64,000 bases of DNA from Butyrivibrio sp. (GCA_017470505.1 JAFUYO010000010.1:17608-81607); one strand, 5' to 3'. Positions 35,385-45,557 are shown, counted from the first letter of the stretch. Program-made: numbers and translations. Notes: a model not told the origin generated them from the sequence alone.

Positions 35385-36902
35385 TCAATCATCACCTTCT
35401 GTCAGTCCCGCTGTTATATCGTCGTCATTCGGGTCAGGCAGAATATCCTCGGTGTAGGGCGAGCCTGTCACCTGGGTCATGATGTTCTCTGAAACCTGCC
35501 TCAGAGTCGAGTTACAGTCGCTTCCGTTCCAGATGTTGGTGAATGCTATCTCCAGCTCCATCCAGAGGTTGCTGGTCTCTATCGTCTTGGGCATCGGAAC
35601 CGAATCCGCGTAGACCGAGACGAAGGTATCGATGTTCTTGTTGTTGTAATTGACGCCTGCCCTCGACGATATCTTCTGGCTCATCCTGTAGATATCACCC
35701 GAGCTGTCGCTGCACAGAAACCTCGCTACCGCATTGGCTTCTTTTGCGTGCTCTGAGTAGCCGTTAACGACAAGGCACTCTGTGACCGACATCGTCCTTG
35801 AGCCAAATTCGCTCGTGAGCCCGGGCATGTCAGCGACTTCAAACTCAAAGTCGCACTCGCCGCTGTCCCTGGCCTCCTGTATCTTGGCGATTATATCTGT
35901 TGTTGCGATCGTAAATACCACCTTGCCGTCTATGAAATCCTGCACCGTCCTGTCGTAGTCGATCTGCGATGCATCGATGGCAAAAAACTGGTTGAGCCTC
36001 TGGTAGATTTTCATGCAGCTGATGGTATCAGGGTTGTAGATGTCAATCCGGCTGACATCATCTCCCGCATCACCGCCCACGTTCATATAGTTTCCTACAA
36101 AGAAATAGTTGTAGAAGATATCAGTCACATCCCACTCAAAGACGGACTCAACCTGATCGGGGGCGTTGTAATTGTCAGCAAAGCTCAGGATATCGGAGAT
36201 AGTCAGGGGAAGCGTATCTGCCACGACCTCGTCGATCATGCCCTGGGTGATTTTCTCTCCCTCATCCTCATCTTCACTCTCATCATCCGATGAGCCTTCC
36301 TCCGACTCATTTTCATCAGGAGGCCCCTGCTCATCTATTTCTGTCTGTGCTGCCTGACCCTCAGCCTCATCAATCTCTGACTGCAGATTCTCAGTCGCCA
36401 TGTTCTCGAGATAGGTCTTGTTGTAGATGAGGGAACTCGTCTCAAAATAAAAGGGATAGGCGATCTGCTTTCCACGGTAGGTCACGGAATTGATCGCAGC
36501 GGTCGGAAATCTGCTCTCTGAAAGATAAGAATCGCCTGCGTCAATCTGGCTCGCAAGCCCGGCTAGATAAGCCTTTTCAAGCGAATCATTGGTTATTATA
36601 TAGATATCGGGATAGGCGTCCTCCTCAACGGAGGCCTTGTTCACAGCCTCGAGGTACTCAAGCCCCGATACCAGGACAGGCTCCACGCGGACCGCGTTGT
36701 TGGTTTCCGTGTACGCCACCGCCCTCATCTGAAGATAGGGCGTCAGCGCATCATCGGTGTACCAGAGCCTTACAGTTGTTCTGTTCCTGGAAAAAATGGA
36801 ATACTCCTCAAAGATGTTCCTGTCTGAGCGGGCATAGACAAAAGTGCCCGCCAGCACACAGGCCAAAAGTATTATAGAAAAAATCCTGGTTCTTAACTTC
36901 AT
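35385..36902 (-). CDS. Extracellular solute-binding protein (family 1-like) with acidic insert
   Basis: The start at MKLRTRIFSI overlaps the argD stop as ATGA, giving 505 residues. A signal peptide (IILLACVLAGTFVYA) is followed by a periplasmic-binding-type fold: VRLWYTDDALTPYLQMRAVA, PDIYIITNDSLEKAYLAGLA, KQIAYPFYFETSSLIYNKTY and GKVVFTIATTDIIAKI. No convincing lipobox is seen. An insert of about 40 residues near 195-235 is almost all Glu, Asp, Ser and Gly. No permease genes are adjacent. Coupling to argD hints at an amino-acid-related role, but the ligand is unknown. Confidence 0.75.
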   Translation of the reverse strand: MKLRTRIFSIILLACVLAGTFVYARSDRNIFEEYSIFSRNRTTVRLWYTDDALTPYLQMRAVAYTETNNAVRVEPVLVSGLEYLEAVNKASVEEDAYPDIYIITNDSLEKAYLAGLASQIDAGDSYLSESRFPTAAINSVTYRGKQIAYPFYFETSSLIYNKTYLENMATENLQSEIDEAEGQAAQTEIDEQGPPDENESEEGSSDDESEDEDEGEKITQGMIDEVVADTLPLTISDILSFADNYNAPDQVESVFEWDVTDIFYNYFFVGNYMNVGGDAGDDVSRIDIYNPDTISCMKIYQRLNQFFAIDASQIDYDRTVQDFIDGKVVFTIATTDIIAKIQEARDSGECDFEFEVADMPGLTSEFGSRTMSVTECLVVNGYSEHAKEANAVARFLCSDSSGDIYRMSQKISSRAGVNYNNKNIDTFVSVYADSVPMPKTIETSNLWMELEIAFTNIWNGSDCNSTLRQVSENIMTQVTGSPYTEDILPDPNDDDITAGLTEGDD

Positions 36903-38098
36903 ACAGACTCCAGACATGAATCCAGTATGGAAATCATGTCATCAACATTATCCTTATTGATCACAAGCGGCGGAACAAATCTTATGATATTCGCACCTGC
37001 ATTTATCAGAATGAGGCCCTTTGAAAGCGCCATATTTATAACATCACCCACCGGGCGGTTCAGCACAAGTCCCTGCATGAGCCCCATTCCGCGCCTGTCA
37101 GTGATGAAATCATATTTCTCTTTAAGCTTATCAAGCTGCTCCTCAAGATATGGTGCCACCTGATTCACATTTTCTATTATATTGTCCTCTTTGAATAAAT
37201 CAAGGACTTTGTTGATAGCCGCGCAGGCAAAAGGATTGCCGCCGTAGGTTGTCCCGTGGTCTCCTGCGACAAGGGAATGTGCGCCCACCTTCTCATTTAA
37301 AAGAAATGCTCCGACCGGAACTCCGCATCCAAGTGCCTTGGCAGTCGTCAGGATATCGGGCTTTATGCCGTACTTCTGGAAGGCGTACATGTAGCCTGTC
37401 CGCCCCATACCGCACTGTATCTCATCAAGTATGAGAAGAATATCCCTCTCATCGCAGAGTTGTCTCACCTTCCCAAGGAACTCCTCAGTTGCAGGGAAGA
37501 TACCGCCCTCTCCCTGTACTGTCTCCATGATTATTGCGCATGTCCTGTCAGTGACACAGTCAAGAACCGACTCAAAGTCATTTAAATCCGCAAACTTTAT
37601 ATTCCCTATCATTGGCTCAAAGGCCTCACGGTAGTGCGGATTTCCTGTGACAGACAGCGCGCCGAACGTCCTTCCGTGGAAGGAGTGGTTCATGGCAATT
37701 ATCTCATGGTCTGTTCTGCCGTCCTTAAGATAGGCGTATTTCCTGGCCGCCTTCAGTGCCCCCTCAACAGCCTCAGCTCCGCTGTTTGTAAAGAACACGC
37801 GGTCCATTCCTGACACTTCTTTTATCTTGCGCGCAGCGTCTATAGCAGGCACGTTGTAATAGTAGTTTGAGGTGTGCAGGAGCTTGTCAATCTGCGCCTT
37901 CAGGGCATCATTGTACTTCTTGTTGTTATACCCAAGGGCAAATACCGCAATTCCAGACACGAAGTCGAGATATTTTTTTCCGTCAAGGTCATACAGATAC
38001 ACCCCGTCGCCCTTATCCAGCACTATCTGGTACCTGTTGTAGGTGTGCAAAAGATCTTTTTCCGCTTCTTCTATATATTTCTTCATCAAATCGCTCAT
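36899..38098 (-). CDS. argD: Acetylornithine aminotransferase
   Basis: The PLP enzyme makes N-acetylornithine from N-acetylglutamate semialdehyde in arginine synthesis. The 399 residues are full length. Motifs are FVSGIAVFALGYNN, FFTNSGAEAVEGALKAARKY, NHSFHGRTFGALSVTG, LILDEIQCGMGRTGYMYAF and the PLP-lysine segment ILTTAKALGCGVPVGAF. It follows argB by 55 bp and overlaps the solute-binding protein gene by 4 bp. Confidence 0.96.
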   Translation of the reverse strand: MSDLMKKYIEEAEKDLLHTYNRYQIVLDKGDGVYLYDLDGKKYLDFVSGIAVFALGYNNKKYNDALKAQIDKLLHTSNYYYNVPAIDAARKIKEVSGMDRVFFTNSGAEAVEGALKAARKYAYLKDGRTDHEIIAMNHSFHGRTFGALSVTGNPHYREAFEPMIGNIKFADLNDFESVLDCVTDRTCAIIMETVQGEGGIFPATEEFLGKVRQLCDERDILLILDEIQCGMGRTGYMYAFQKYGIKPDILTTAKALGCGVPVGAFLLNEKVGAHSLVAGDHGTTYGGNPFACAAINKVLDLFKEDNIIENVNQVAPYLEEQLDKLKEKYDFITDRRGMGLMQGLVLNRPVGDVINMALSKGLILINAGANIIRFVPPLVINKDNVDDMISILDSCLESV

Positions 38099-38153
38099 CT
38101 TAAGTCTCCTGATAAGTTTTTATTAATATTGCTGCAAAAGGCGCGACAAAATA

Positions 38154-39059
38154 TCAACCGTTACCCGTACTTCCTGCAAGGTCATCGTTGTCAGCCATGA
38201 ACATCGTCCCGATACCTTTGTTGGTAAAGATCTCCAGAAGCAGGCAGTGGGGAATCCTTCCATCGAGTATATGAACCCTGTTTACGCCCTCTCTTATGGC
38301 ATCCGTGCAGTTGCCGAGTTTGGGAAGCATTCCGCCTCCGATGTTGCCGCTTGCGATCAGTTCATCCGCCTCAGAGCAGGTAAGTCTTGATATAAATGTC
38401 GAGGGGTCGTGTATATCCCTGTAGACACCCTCTATGTCAGTCAGGAACGCGAGCTTGTCCGCTCCGACAGCCTTGGCTATTGCGCAGGCCGCATCGTCTG
38501 CGTTTATATTGTAGGTGTCAAAGTTGTCATCTAACCCGATAGGCGCTACTATCGGCAGATAGTCGTTGTCGAGAAGATCGTAGAGAACCTTTGGCTCAAC
38601 CTTGTCGACCTGCCCCACATACCCTATGTCCTTGCCGTCTGAGTACTTCTTGGTCACATGCAGAAGCCCCGAGTCCTTGCCGCTTATACCAATGGCCTTT
38701 ACGCCCAGCTCCTGTACCATTGTGACGAGCTGCTTGTTAACTCTTCCAAGGACCATCTCAGCTATCTCCATGGTCTCCGCGTCGGTGACCCTGAGGCCGT
38801 TTACAAACTCAGCCTCCTTGCCAACCTTGGTGACCCATGAGCTTATTGCCTTTCCTCCGCCGTGGACGATGATCGGCTTAAAGCCTACGAGCTTTAAAAG
38901 AGTGACATCCGTTATGACGTTCTTTTGGAGCTCTGCGTTACTCATGGCAGATCCGCCGTACTTCACAACGATTATCTTCCTGTTAAACTTCTGTATATAC
39001 GGGAGAGCCTCTACGAGAACCTCCGCTTTTTTGAGTACTTCCTGCATGTCCTTATCCAT
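38154..39059 (-). CDS. argB: Acetylglutamate kinase
   Basis: ArgB phosphorylates N-acetylglutamate, the second step of arginine synthesis. The 301-residue protein has the amino-acid-kinase landmarks [70 protein letters not shown] and [10 protein letters not shown]. The length and the N-terminal helix (about residues 1-20) are typical of arginine-inhibited hexameric ArgB. It starts 3 bp after argJ. Confidence 0.97.
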   Translation of the reverse strand: MDKDMQEVLKKAEVLVEALPYIQKFNRKIIVVKYGGSAMSNAELQKNVITDVTLLKLVGFKPIIVHGGGKAISSWVTKVGKEAEFVNGLRVTDAETMEIAEMVLGRVNKQLVTMVQELGVKAIGISGKDSGLLHVTKKYSDGKDIGYVGQVDKVEPKVLYDLLDNDYLPIVAPIGLDDNFDTYNINADDAACAIAKAVGADKLAFLTDIEGVYRDIHDPSTFISRLTCSEADELIASGNIGGGMLPKLGNCTDAIREGVNRVHILDGRIPHCLLLEIFTNKGIGTMFMADNDDLAGSTGNG

Positions 39060-39062
39060 TTT

Positions 39063-40298
39063 TCAGCTCCTGTAATCTGCATTTATTTTCACGTAGTCAT
39101 AAGTGAGGTCACACCCCCAGGCGGTTGCGCTCTCTTTCCCCTCATTCATGTTGACGAAAACCGTAACCGCGTCGGCCTTCATGATATCAAGCGCCTTATC
39201 CTCATCGAAATCAAGCGGCACTCCCCTGTCAAAGACCTTGAGTTTTCCTTTTTCGCTCTCAAAGTAGAGCTCGACATCCCTCTCGTCAAATTCCGAGCCG
39301 GAGTATCCCATCGCGCACAGGAACCTGCCAAAATTGGCGTCGCACCCGAAAATAGCTGCCTTTGAGAGGTTAGAGCCAACGATTGCCCTTGAGAGGGTCC
39401 TTGCATCGTCTTTGGTCTTTGCGTTTATAACTTTCGCTTCAAACAGCTTTGTTGCGCCCTCCCCGTCTGATGCCATCCTCTTTGCAAGGAAGGTGCAGAC
39501 ATACAAAAGAGCCTCTTTAAATGTGTCAAAGTCCTTTCCCTCTGAGTCTATAAGTTCGTTCCCCGCCTCTGCGTTTGACAGGCACAGGAGCGTGTCGTTT
39601 GTAGAGGTATCTCCGTCAACCGTTATCATGTTGAAGGTATCCCTGACCACCTCTGATACCGCCTTCTGCAAAAGATCCTTGGATATGGCGACGTCCGTAG
39701 TAAGGAATGCGAGCATCGTGCACATATTGGGATGTATCATCCCGGAGCCCTTGCTCATTCCGCCGAGAGTAACTTTCCTGCCGCCACAGGTAAAGGTAAC
39801 CGCGATCTCCTTGTTGACAGTATCTGTCGTCATGATGGCCTTCGACGCTGCGGTCCCTGCTTCTGTCGTATCCGACAGGCTCCCCGCCATCATCTTAACG
39901 CCTCCTGTAAGCTTATCCACGGGAAGCTGCATTCCGATAACTCCTGTCGAAGCTACTAATGCTGATGACTTCGGAACACCCAGCGCTTCTTCCACGGCCG
40001 CTGCGGTCTTATCGCACGCTACAAAGCCCTCTTCTCCCGTGCAGGCGTTGGCTATTCCTGAATTGATGACAACCGCGTGCACAGGATCATTTGAATAAAC
40101 TATTTTCTGGTCCCACTTTACACAGGCTGCCTTGACCACGTTGGAAGTGAAGGTCCCTGCGCTGACACACGGGCTTTTCGAAAAAACCATAGCCATGTCA
40201 GTCCTTCCCTGATACTTGATGCCGGCCGCGCAGCTTGCCGCCTTAAATCCACCGGCAGCTGTGACGCCGCCCTCTGTCTCTTTTATCAGACTCTCCAT
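39063..40298 (-). CDS. argJ: Bifunctional glutamate N-acetyltransferase / amino-acid acetyltransferase
   Basis: ArgJ transfers the acetyl group from acetylornithine to glutamate and, in the bifunctional form, also uses acetyl-CoA. The start MESLIKETEG has a ggagg site 6 bp upstream and gives 411 residues. The self-cleavage/nucleophile region TVDGDTSTNDTLLC is intact, as are GVTAAGGFKAASCAAGIK and SKGSGMIHPNMCTMLAF. It lies between a GNAT gene and argB in the arginine operon. Confidence 0.96.
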   Translation of the reverse strand: MESLIKETEGGVTAAGGFKAASCAAGIKYQGRTDMAMVFSKSPCVSAGTFTSNVVKAACVKWDQKIVYSNDPVHAVVINSGIANACTGEEGFVACDKTAAAVEEALGVPKSSALVASTGVIGMQLPVDKLTGGVKMMAGSLSDTTEAGTAASKAIMTTDTVNKEIAVTFTCGGRKVTLGGMSKGSGMIHPNMCTMLAFLTTDVAISKDLLQKAVSEVVRDTFNMITVDGDTSTNDTLLCLSNAEAGNELIDSEGKDFDTFKEALLYVCTFLAKRMASDGEGATKLFEAKVINAKTKDDARTLSRAIVGSNLSKAAIFGCDANFGRFLCAMGYSGSEFDERDVELYFESEKGKLKVFDRGVPLDFDEDKALDIMKADAVTVFVNMNEGKESATAWGCDLTYDYVKINADYRS

Positions 40299-40339
40299 AT
40301 AAACCTCCATGCAATTTCTGCGGATTGTTCCGTGCTCCG

Positions 40340-40783
40340 TCACTTGTTGAAAATCGTCAGATTCTCAGGATTAAGCGTAAAATCGTAATAGTTCATGTCG
40401 TCTCTAAGTGTCCAGCCCATCTTCTGCCAGAAGCGGTTTCCCACTGTGTTGGTGACAAAGGCATTCAGGCACACCTTGTTTATCTGCTCTTTTTGTAGCT
40501 GCTCGCAGCAGAACTCAACCATCCTGCCGCCAATTCCCTGTTTGCGATACTCCTCGCTCACGCACACGTGGTACAGACAGGCCCTTCTTCCGTCGTGTCC
40601 GCACAGTATTGCGCCGACGATCTTTCCGTCCTTTTCATATACCGCGCTGGTTTCGGGGTTCCTGTCAAGGAACCTCTCAATCCCCTCCCTCGAGTCGTCT
40701 AAAGACCTTATTCCAAAGCCGTGTATCGACATCCACAAATCGTGTACAGCGTCGTAATCATCAATTGTCATTGCACGAACCAT
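40340..40783 (-). CDS. GNAT-family N-acetyltransferase in the arginine operon
   Basis: The start at MVRAMTIDDYDAVHDLW has an agagg site and yields 147 residues. The acetyl-CoA-binding motif is EEYRKQGIGGRMVEFCCEQL. The C-terminal ALNAFVTNTVGN-like strand reads CLNAFVTNTVGNRFWQKMGW. It lies between argC and argJ with short gaps (34 and 41 bp). It could be an ArgA-type N-acetylglutamate synthase that primes the cycle. A generic amino-acid or protein acetyltransferase is equally possible from sequence. Confidence 0.82.
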   Translation of the reverse strand: MVRAMTIDDYDAVHDLWMSIHGFGIRSLDDSREGIERFLDRNPETSAVYEKDGKIVGAILCGHDGRRACLYHVCVSEEYRKQGIGGRMVEFCCEQLQKEQINKVCLNAFVTNTVGNRFWQKMGWTLRDDMNYYDFTLNPENLTIFNK

Positions 40784-40817
40784 AATAAACCTCTGAAATA
40801 AATCGTTTTCTATCAAC

Positions 40818-41870
40818 TTACGGGAAAAGAGGTACTATCTCAAGTCCCATGCTCTCATCAAGGCCGAACATGATGTTCATGTTCTGGACAGCCTGACCTG
40901 CAGCGCCCTTGACAAGGTTGTCGATTGCGCCCATCATGATGACTCTCCCTGTCCTCTCATCGATCTTAAAGCCTATGTCCACATAGTTTGAGCCCTCAAC
41001 CCATCTGGTCTCGGGATATACATTGTCATCAAGAAGCCTTATGAACTTCTCTCCACCATAGTACTTCTCGTAAGCCTTCCTTATATCAGATGCATCCGCA
41101 AGATGCCCGTCCTTCTTAACAAGGCTCGCGTACTCGGTTGCAAGGATTCCTCTGTTCATCGGAACGAGGTGAGGCGTAAAGTTTATCACCATTTCCTTTC
41201 CTGCGGCGTATGAGAGCTGCTCCTCGATCTCGGGCGTGTGGCGGTGGTTTGCCACGCCGTAGGGCTTTGCTGACTCATTTACTTCGCAGTAGAGGTTTGC
41301 AACCTTGGCTCCTCTCCCCGCTCCGGATACGCCTGAGAGCGCATCTACAATGAGAGTGTCCGGATCGATCAGTCCCTCTTTTATAAGAGGATATGCGGTA
41401 AGAATCGAGCAGGTCGTGTAGCACCCCGGATTGGCTACGAGCCTTGCGCTCTTCACCTTGTCCCTGTTTATCTCGCAGAGCCCGTAGACAGCTTCTTTAA
41501 TATACTCAGGAGCCTTGTGCTCTATCTTGTACCACTTCTCATAGACTGACACGTCCTTTAATCTGAAGTCAGCAGAGAGATCGATTATCTTCACCCTGCT
41601 CAGAATGTCCTCATTTACAAGTGATGCGCATAGCCCCTGGGGAGTCGCCGTGAATATTACATCGGCCTGTCTTGACAGCTCATCCATGTTGTCATCAAGA
41701 CACTTTGCATCAATCAGTTTAAAAAGATTTCCATATTGAGAAGCAAATCTGTCGTCAATATAGCTTCTTGATCCGTACCACACAACCTCAGCCTCAGGGT
41801 GCGAGTACAAAAGCCTTGCTATCTCAGCTCCCGCATAGCCGGTCGCTCCAATTATTCCAACTTTAATCAT
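40818..41870 (-). CDS. argC: N-acetyl-gamma-glutamyl-phosphate reductase
   Basis: The 350-residue NADPH enzyme catalyses the third step of arginine synthesis. It has the Rossmann start VGIIGATGYAGAEIARLL, the catalytic Cys in VANPGCYTTC, DALSGVSGAGRGAKVANLYC and NFTPHLVPMNRGILATEYAS. It is the first gene of the argC-GNAT-argJ-argB-argD set. It is transcribed away from argG, with ARG-box-like operators in the 252 bp between. Confidence 0.97.
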   Translation of the reverse strand: MIKVGIIGATGYAGAEIARLLYSHPEAEVVWYGSRSYIDDRFASQYGNLFKLIDAKCLDDNMDELSRQADVIFTATPQGLCASLVNEDILSRVKIIDLSADFRLKDVSVYEKWYKIEHKAPEYIKEAVYGLCEINRDKVKSARLVANPGCYTTCSILTAYPLIKEGLIDPDTLIVDALSGVSGAGRGAKVANLYCEVNESAKPYGVANHRHTPEIEEQLSYAAGKEMVINFTPHLVPMNRGILATEYASLVKKDGHLADASDIRKAYEKYYGGEKFIRLLDDNVYPETRWVEGSNYVDIGFKIDERTGRVIMMGAIDNLVKGAAGQAVQNMNIMFGLDESMGLEIVPLFP

Positions 41871-41949
41871 TTTTCAGCCTTTCTTTGGGCCTTAAAGGAC
41901 CCTGAATAGTTAACAGTATAAGACCAACGAATGAATAATGCAAGCATAA

Positions 41950-41967
41950 TATAAATATTTATGCATA
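41950..41967 (-). promoter_or_regulatory. ARG box 1 (ArgR/AhrC operator)
   Basis: Read on the minus strand, TATGCATAAATATTTATA matches 17 of 18 positions of the ARG-box consensus TNTGNATWWWWATNCANA. It lies 80 bp upstream of argC. Confidence 0.65.
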
Positions 41968-41979
41968 AAATACCTTAAA

Positions 41980-41997
41980 TTTAAATATTTATGCATT
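41980..41997 (-). promoter_or_regulatory. ARG box 2 (ArgR/AhrC operator)
   Basis: AATGCATAAATATTTAAA on the minus strand matches 16 of 18 consensus positions and starts exactly 30 bp from box 1. A third, imperfect ttatgcat half-site lies at about 42011-42018. The placement suits joint repression of argC and argG by arginine. Confidence 0.6.
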
Positions 41998-42122
41998 AGC
42001 CACTTGCAATTTATGCATTTTTGGTTTATATTATCTCTCAGGGCGCACTCATGTAAAAGCGCGCCAGGTAAAGTATATCATAAAAAGCAAATATATTATA
42101 AAGAAAGAATGAGGATCATAAC

Positions 42123-43346
42123 ATGGCAAAAGAAAAAGTAATTCTTGCATATTCCGGCGGACTTGATACAACTGCTATCATCCCGTGGCTCAAGGAGAAC
42201 TTCGACTACGAAGTAATCTGTGTCTGCATCGACTGTGGACAGGAAGAGGAACTGGACGGACTTAACGAGAGAGCCATCAGCTGCGGAGCCAGCAAGCTCT
42301 ACATCCTCGATGTTGTCGACGAGTTCTGCGATGAATATGTTGTTCCCTGCGTAATGGCACACGCTGTGTATGAGAACAAGTATCTTCTGGGAACCTCTAT
42401 GGCACGTCCTCTCATCGCCAAGAAGCTCGTTGAGATTGCGAGGAAGGAAGGCGCCGTAGCGATCTGCCACGGAGCTACAGGAAAGGGCAACGACCAGATC
42501 AGGTTTGAGCTCGGCATCAAGGCTCTCGCTCCCGACATCAGGATCATCGCCGCATGGAGAAATGACAAGTGGACACTCGACTCCCGCGAATCTGAGATCG
42601 AGTACTGCAAGCAGCACGGCATCAATCTTCCCTTCTCTGCAGATTCCAGCTACAGCCGTGACCGCAACCTCTGGCACATCTCCCACGAGGGACTTGAGCT
42701 CGAGGACCCTTCACTTGAGCCCAACTACAAGCACCTTCTGGTACTCGGAAAGACACCCGAGGATGCTCCCGATGAACCCACAACTGTCACAATGACGTTC
42801 GAAGGCGGAATCCCCAAGTCAGTAAACGGCAAAGAGATGAAGGTCTCAGACATCATACGCACCCTCAACAAGCTCGGCGGTGAAAACGGCATCGGAATCG
42901 TCGATATCGTCGAGAACCGCGTTGTAGGCATGAAATCCAGAGGCGTGTATGAGACACCCGGAGGAACTATCCTCTACGAGGCTCATCAGCAGCTCGAGGA
43001 GTTGATTTTGGACCGCGATACCTATACAATGAAGAAGGATATGGGCAACAAGTTTGCCGATCTAGTATATGAAGGGAAATGGTTCACTCCTCTTCGCGAG
43101 GCCGAGCAGGCATTTATCGAATCAACCCAGAAATACGTCACCGGTGAAGTTACCATGAAGCTCTACAAGGGCAACATCATCAAGGCAGGCACCAAGTCTC
43201 CTTACTCTCTCTACAACGAGAGCATTGCTTCCTTCAAGACCGGAGATCTCTACGACCACCACGACGCAGAAGGGTTCATCAATCTCTTTGGCCTCTCATC
43301 CAAGGTTCGCGCCTTAAAGATGCAGGAAGTTGAAAATAATAAGTAA
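42123..43346 (+). CDS. argG: Argininosuccinate synthase
   Basis: ArgG condenses citrulline and aspartate with ATP. The 407 residues are full length. Signatures are the P-loop-like [55 protein letters not shown] and [19 protein letters not shown] gagg ribosome site precedes the ATG. It is divergent from argC. No argH is in the window, so the last step is encoded elsewhere. Confidence 0.97.
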   Translation: MAKEKVILAYSGGLDTTAIIPWLKENFDYEVICVCIDCGQEEELDGLNERAISCGASKLYILDVVDEFCDEYVVPCVMAHAVYENKYLLGTSMARPLIAKKLVEIARKEGAVAICHGATGKGNDQIRFELGIKALAPDIRIIAAWRNDKWTLDSRESEIEYCKQHGINLPFSADSSYSRDRNLWHISHEGLELEDPSLEPNYKHLLVLGKTPEDAPDEPTTVTMTFEGGIPKSVNGKEMKVSDIIRTLNKLGGENGIGIVDIVENRVVGMKSRGVYETPGGTILYEAHQQLEELILDRDTYTMKKDMGNKFADLVYEGKWFTPLREAEQAFIESTQKYVTGEVTMKLYKGNIIKAGTKSPYSLYNESIASFKTGDLYDHHDAEGFINLFGLSSKVRALKMQEVENNK

Positions 43347-43349
43347 AGA

Positions 43350-43643
43350 ATGCAGTCCGCTTTTTTCATAGTGATATATTTTGTTGCAATTAATATTCTG
43401 GGGTTTGCCTTAATGGGAAGCGATAAACGGAGGGCCATGCGAAGGGCCTTCCGTATTCCTGAGGCAACCCTTTTTGCTGTCTCGATAATAGGCGGCAGTA
43501 TCGGCACGACCCTTGGGATGTTCGTATTCAGACACAAGACCAAACACTGGTACTTCAGGTTTGGACTTCCTCTCATTCTAATACTGCAGATACTGCTGCT
43601 CTTTTTCTTTAAGCTTGGTCCCTTTGAGTTCAGTTTCATGTAA
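43350..43643 (+). CDS. DUF1294 small membrane protein
   Basis: The 97-residue protein has three hydrophobic helices. The segment between the first two, LMGSDKRRAMRRAFRIPEAT, and GGSIGTTLGMFVFRHKTKHWYF are the conserved DUF1294 parts. No function is established for the family. It starts 3 bp after the argG stop, so it is likely co-transcribed. Confidence 0.85.
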   Translation: MQSAFFIVIYFVAINILGFALMGSDKRRAMRRAFRIPEATLFAVSIIGGSIGTTLGMFVFRHKTKHWYFRFGLPLILILQILLLFFFKLGPFEFSFM

Positions 43644-43658
43644 AAAAAGGAGAAATCT

Positions 43659-44393
43659 ATGCACCTGGCAGTTTGTGACGACAATATAGCCGACAGAAAA
43701 CAGACCGAAAGACTTCTTGGAAGGCAGTCGGACAGATTATTCAAGGAGTGCGGTGAGAGGCTCTACATCGACTCTTACGGAAACGTCGAGGCCTTTATGC
43801 AAAAGCCCCAGATGTATCACGGCCTTTTCATCGACATGGTAAACGGGGAGTATAACGGATTTGATGTCCTTAAAATGCTGCTATACGCCAACATCACAAG
43901 GCCCATCATCATGTGCTCCTCTTCAATCGACTACAGGTCACTTGCCGAAAAAGAAAACATAACTGCGGATAATATCATTTACATAGATAAGCCCATAAAG
44001 GTAGCCGAGCTCACAGATGTGATAGACAGACTAAAAGCCCTCTGCGGAAAAGAGGAGCCTACTTTGGAACTTCGCGACCAGAATGAGACCATCTACGCAA
44101 AGGGCGATGATATAATTTACGCCAGATCCGCCCGCTCTTCCGAGGTCGAGATCTTTTTGACCGGCGCCCGAAAGGTTGTTGTCATTGACGATATTGTGAA
44201 CTTCTTTGGCCAGTGCAATGCCTTCCCACAGATCACTCCTGTCAACGACAACTGTATAATCAACGTCAATCACATTGACAGGACATCATTTATGAAGGTG
44301 ATAATGGACGACGGCACGCCTGTTCGTGTGGGCTTTTCTTACAGGCACCACATCGAAAACACCCTGAAGAAGCTCAAGGAGCTGGCTACATAA
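43659..44393 (+). CDS. LytTR-type response regulator
   Basis: The 244-residue protein has a receiver domain (HLAVCDDNIADRKQTERLLG, likely phospho-Asp in GLFIDMVNGEYNG, Lys in YIDKPIKVAEL) and a C-terminal LytTR DNA-binding domain (DIIYARSARSSEVEIFLTGA, NCIINVNHIDRTSF). An aaggag ribosome site precedes the ATG. No sensor kinase gene is adjacent. It converges on the LacI-type gene with an 8-bp overlap of 3' ends. Confidence 0.88.
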   Translation: MHLAVCDDNIADRKQTERLLGRQSDRLFKECGERLYIDSYGNVEAFMQKPQMYHGLFIDMVNGEYNGFDVLKMLLYANITRPIIMCSSSIDYRSLAEKENITADNIIYIDKPIKVAELTDVIDRLKALCGKEEPTLELRDQNETIYAKGDDIIYARSARSSEVEIFLTGARKVVVIDDIVNFFGQCNAFPQITPVNDNCIINVNHIDRTSFMKVIMDDGTPVRVGFSYRHHIENTLKKLKELAT

Positions 44394-45408
44394 TATTCCT
44401 AACTGTCTCGCCTTCTATAAGGTTTCCGGCGAGTGTCATAACTCCGTGGTGATACCGCTCCCTCCCTATCTTGCGTATGAGGTTTTCAACTGCGCTGCGC
44501 CCCAGCTCATAGCTGTCAACGGCGTAGGTCGTGACCTTTTTATCGGAAATATCCGATCGGCTGCAGTTGCCGTATCCGACTACCGAAACATCATCAGGAA
44601 CGCTGTAACCGCTCTCAGAGAGTTTTTTGATGAGCATACCTGCAGCTATGTCGCTTGAGCAGATAAATGCAGTCGGCATCTCCTCAGGAAGATTAAAAAA
44701 CTTATCAGGATCCGGCACGTTTATGTCGGGATCCCTGTCATCGATCACCCAGTCCTGCCTGAAATCAATATTGTTTAAAAGAAGTGCCTTCCTGTATCCG
44801 AAGTACCTGTCGGTTATGGAGTCTGTCGCAAGGACCGTTCCGACAAAACCGATCCTGCTGTGGCCTTTTCCGATCAGATATTCTGTCATAAGGCATGCAC
44901 CGCTATAGCTGTCGCAGGTAACTGCATCCTCACTTATATAGTGGTCATAAAAATCAAGATAGATCACCGGGATCGATGACGATGCGCGGATGTTTTCAAG
45001 GTACTTCCCCGGCAGGCGCCCCAGGATAAGGGCGCCATCCACCTTGTTGTCGGATATTATCCTCGGCAGCGTAAGTCTCTTAATGCTGTCACCTGATATG
45101 ACCTCAAGCATGGTGAAGCTCCCCTTCTCCATCGCAAGCTGGGATATCTGCTGGTGAAGCCTGTTGTAATATGCGTCGTACTCACCCATGTACGCCTCAG
45201 AAATAATAACTCCTATAGTGTAGCTCTTGCCCATGTTCTCGAGTTTCCTGGAGACGGATGGAATGTATCCCATCTCATTGGCGAGGGCGTGGATCTTCTT
45301 CCTGACCTCCTCGCTCATACCCTTCTGTCCGGATAAGGCTTTGGACACCGTAACTGTACTAACCCCCAGCTTTTCCGCAATATCCTTAAGTCTCACACTT
45401 TTAGCCAT
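44386..45408 (-). CDS. LacI-family transcriptional regulator
   Basis: The start at MAKSVRLKDI is supported by a ttggag site and gives 340 residues. The helix-turn-helix is RLKDIAEKLGVSTVTVSKAL and the hinge helix follows. The periplasmic-binding-like domain (YTIGVIISEAYMGEYDAYYN to the C-terminus) would bind a sugar. Its last domain part contains FICSSDIAAGMLIKKLSESG and SVVGYGNCS, typical of the family. No sugar operon is adjacent, so its targets are probably elsewhere. Confidence 0.92.
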   Translation of the reverse strand: MAKSVRLKDIAEKLGVSTVTVSKALSGQKGMSEEVRKKIHALANEMGYIPSVSRKLENMGKSYTIGVIISEAYMGEYDAYYNRLHQQISQLAMEKGSFTMLEVISGDSIKRLTLPRIISDNKVDGALILGRLPGKYLENIRASSSIPVIYLDFYDHYISEDAVTCDSYSGACLMTEYLIGKGHSRIGFVGTVLATDSITDRYFGYRKALLLNNIDFRQDWVIDDRDPDINVPDPDKFFNLPEEMPTAFICSSDIAAGMLIKKLSESGYSVPDDVSVVGYGNCSRSDISDKKVTTYAVDSYELGRSAVENLIRKIGRERYHHGVMTLAGNLIEGETVRNIM

Positions 45409-45557
45409 TGCAATCTCCAATCAATGTATTAATATTATATATGCTGATTTAATGCTATTTTTGCTCACAGAGCCATGCATAATTATAAATCCATATTAGC
45501 ACATACTAAATTAAACTTCATCAACTATTTTTTATTATTTTTGTGGGAGAACAGAAA

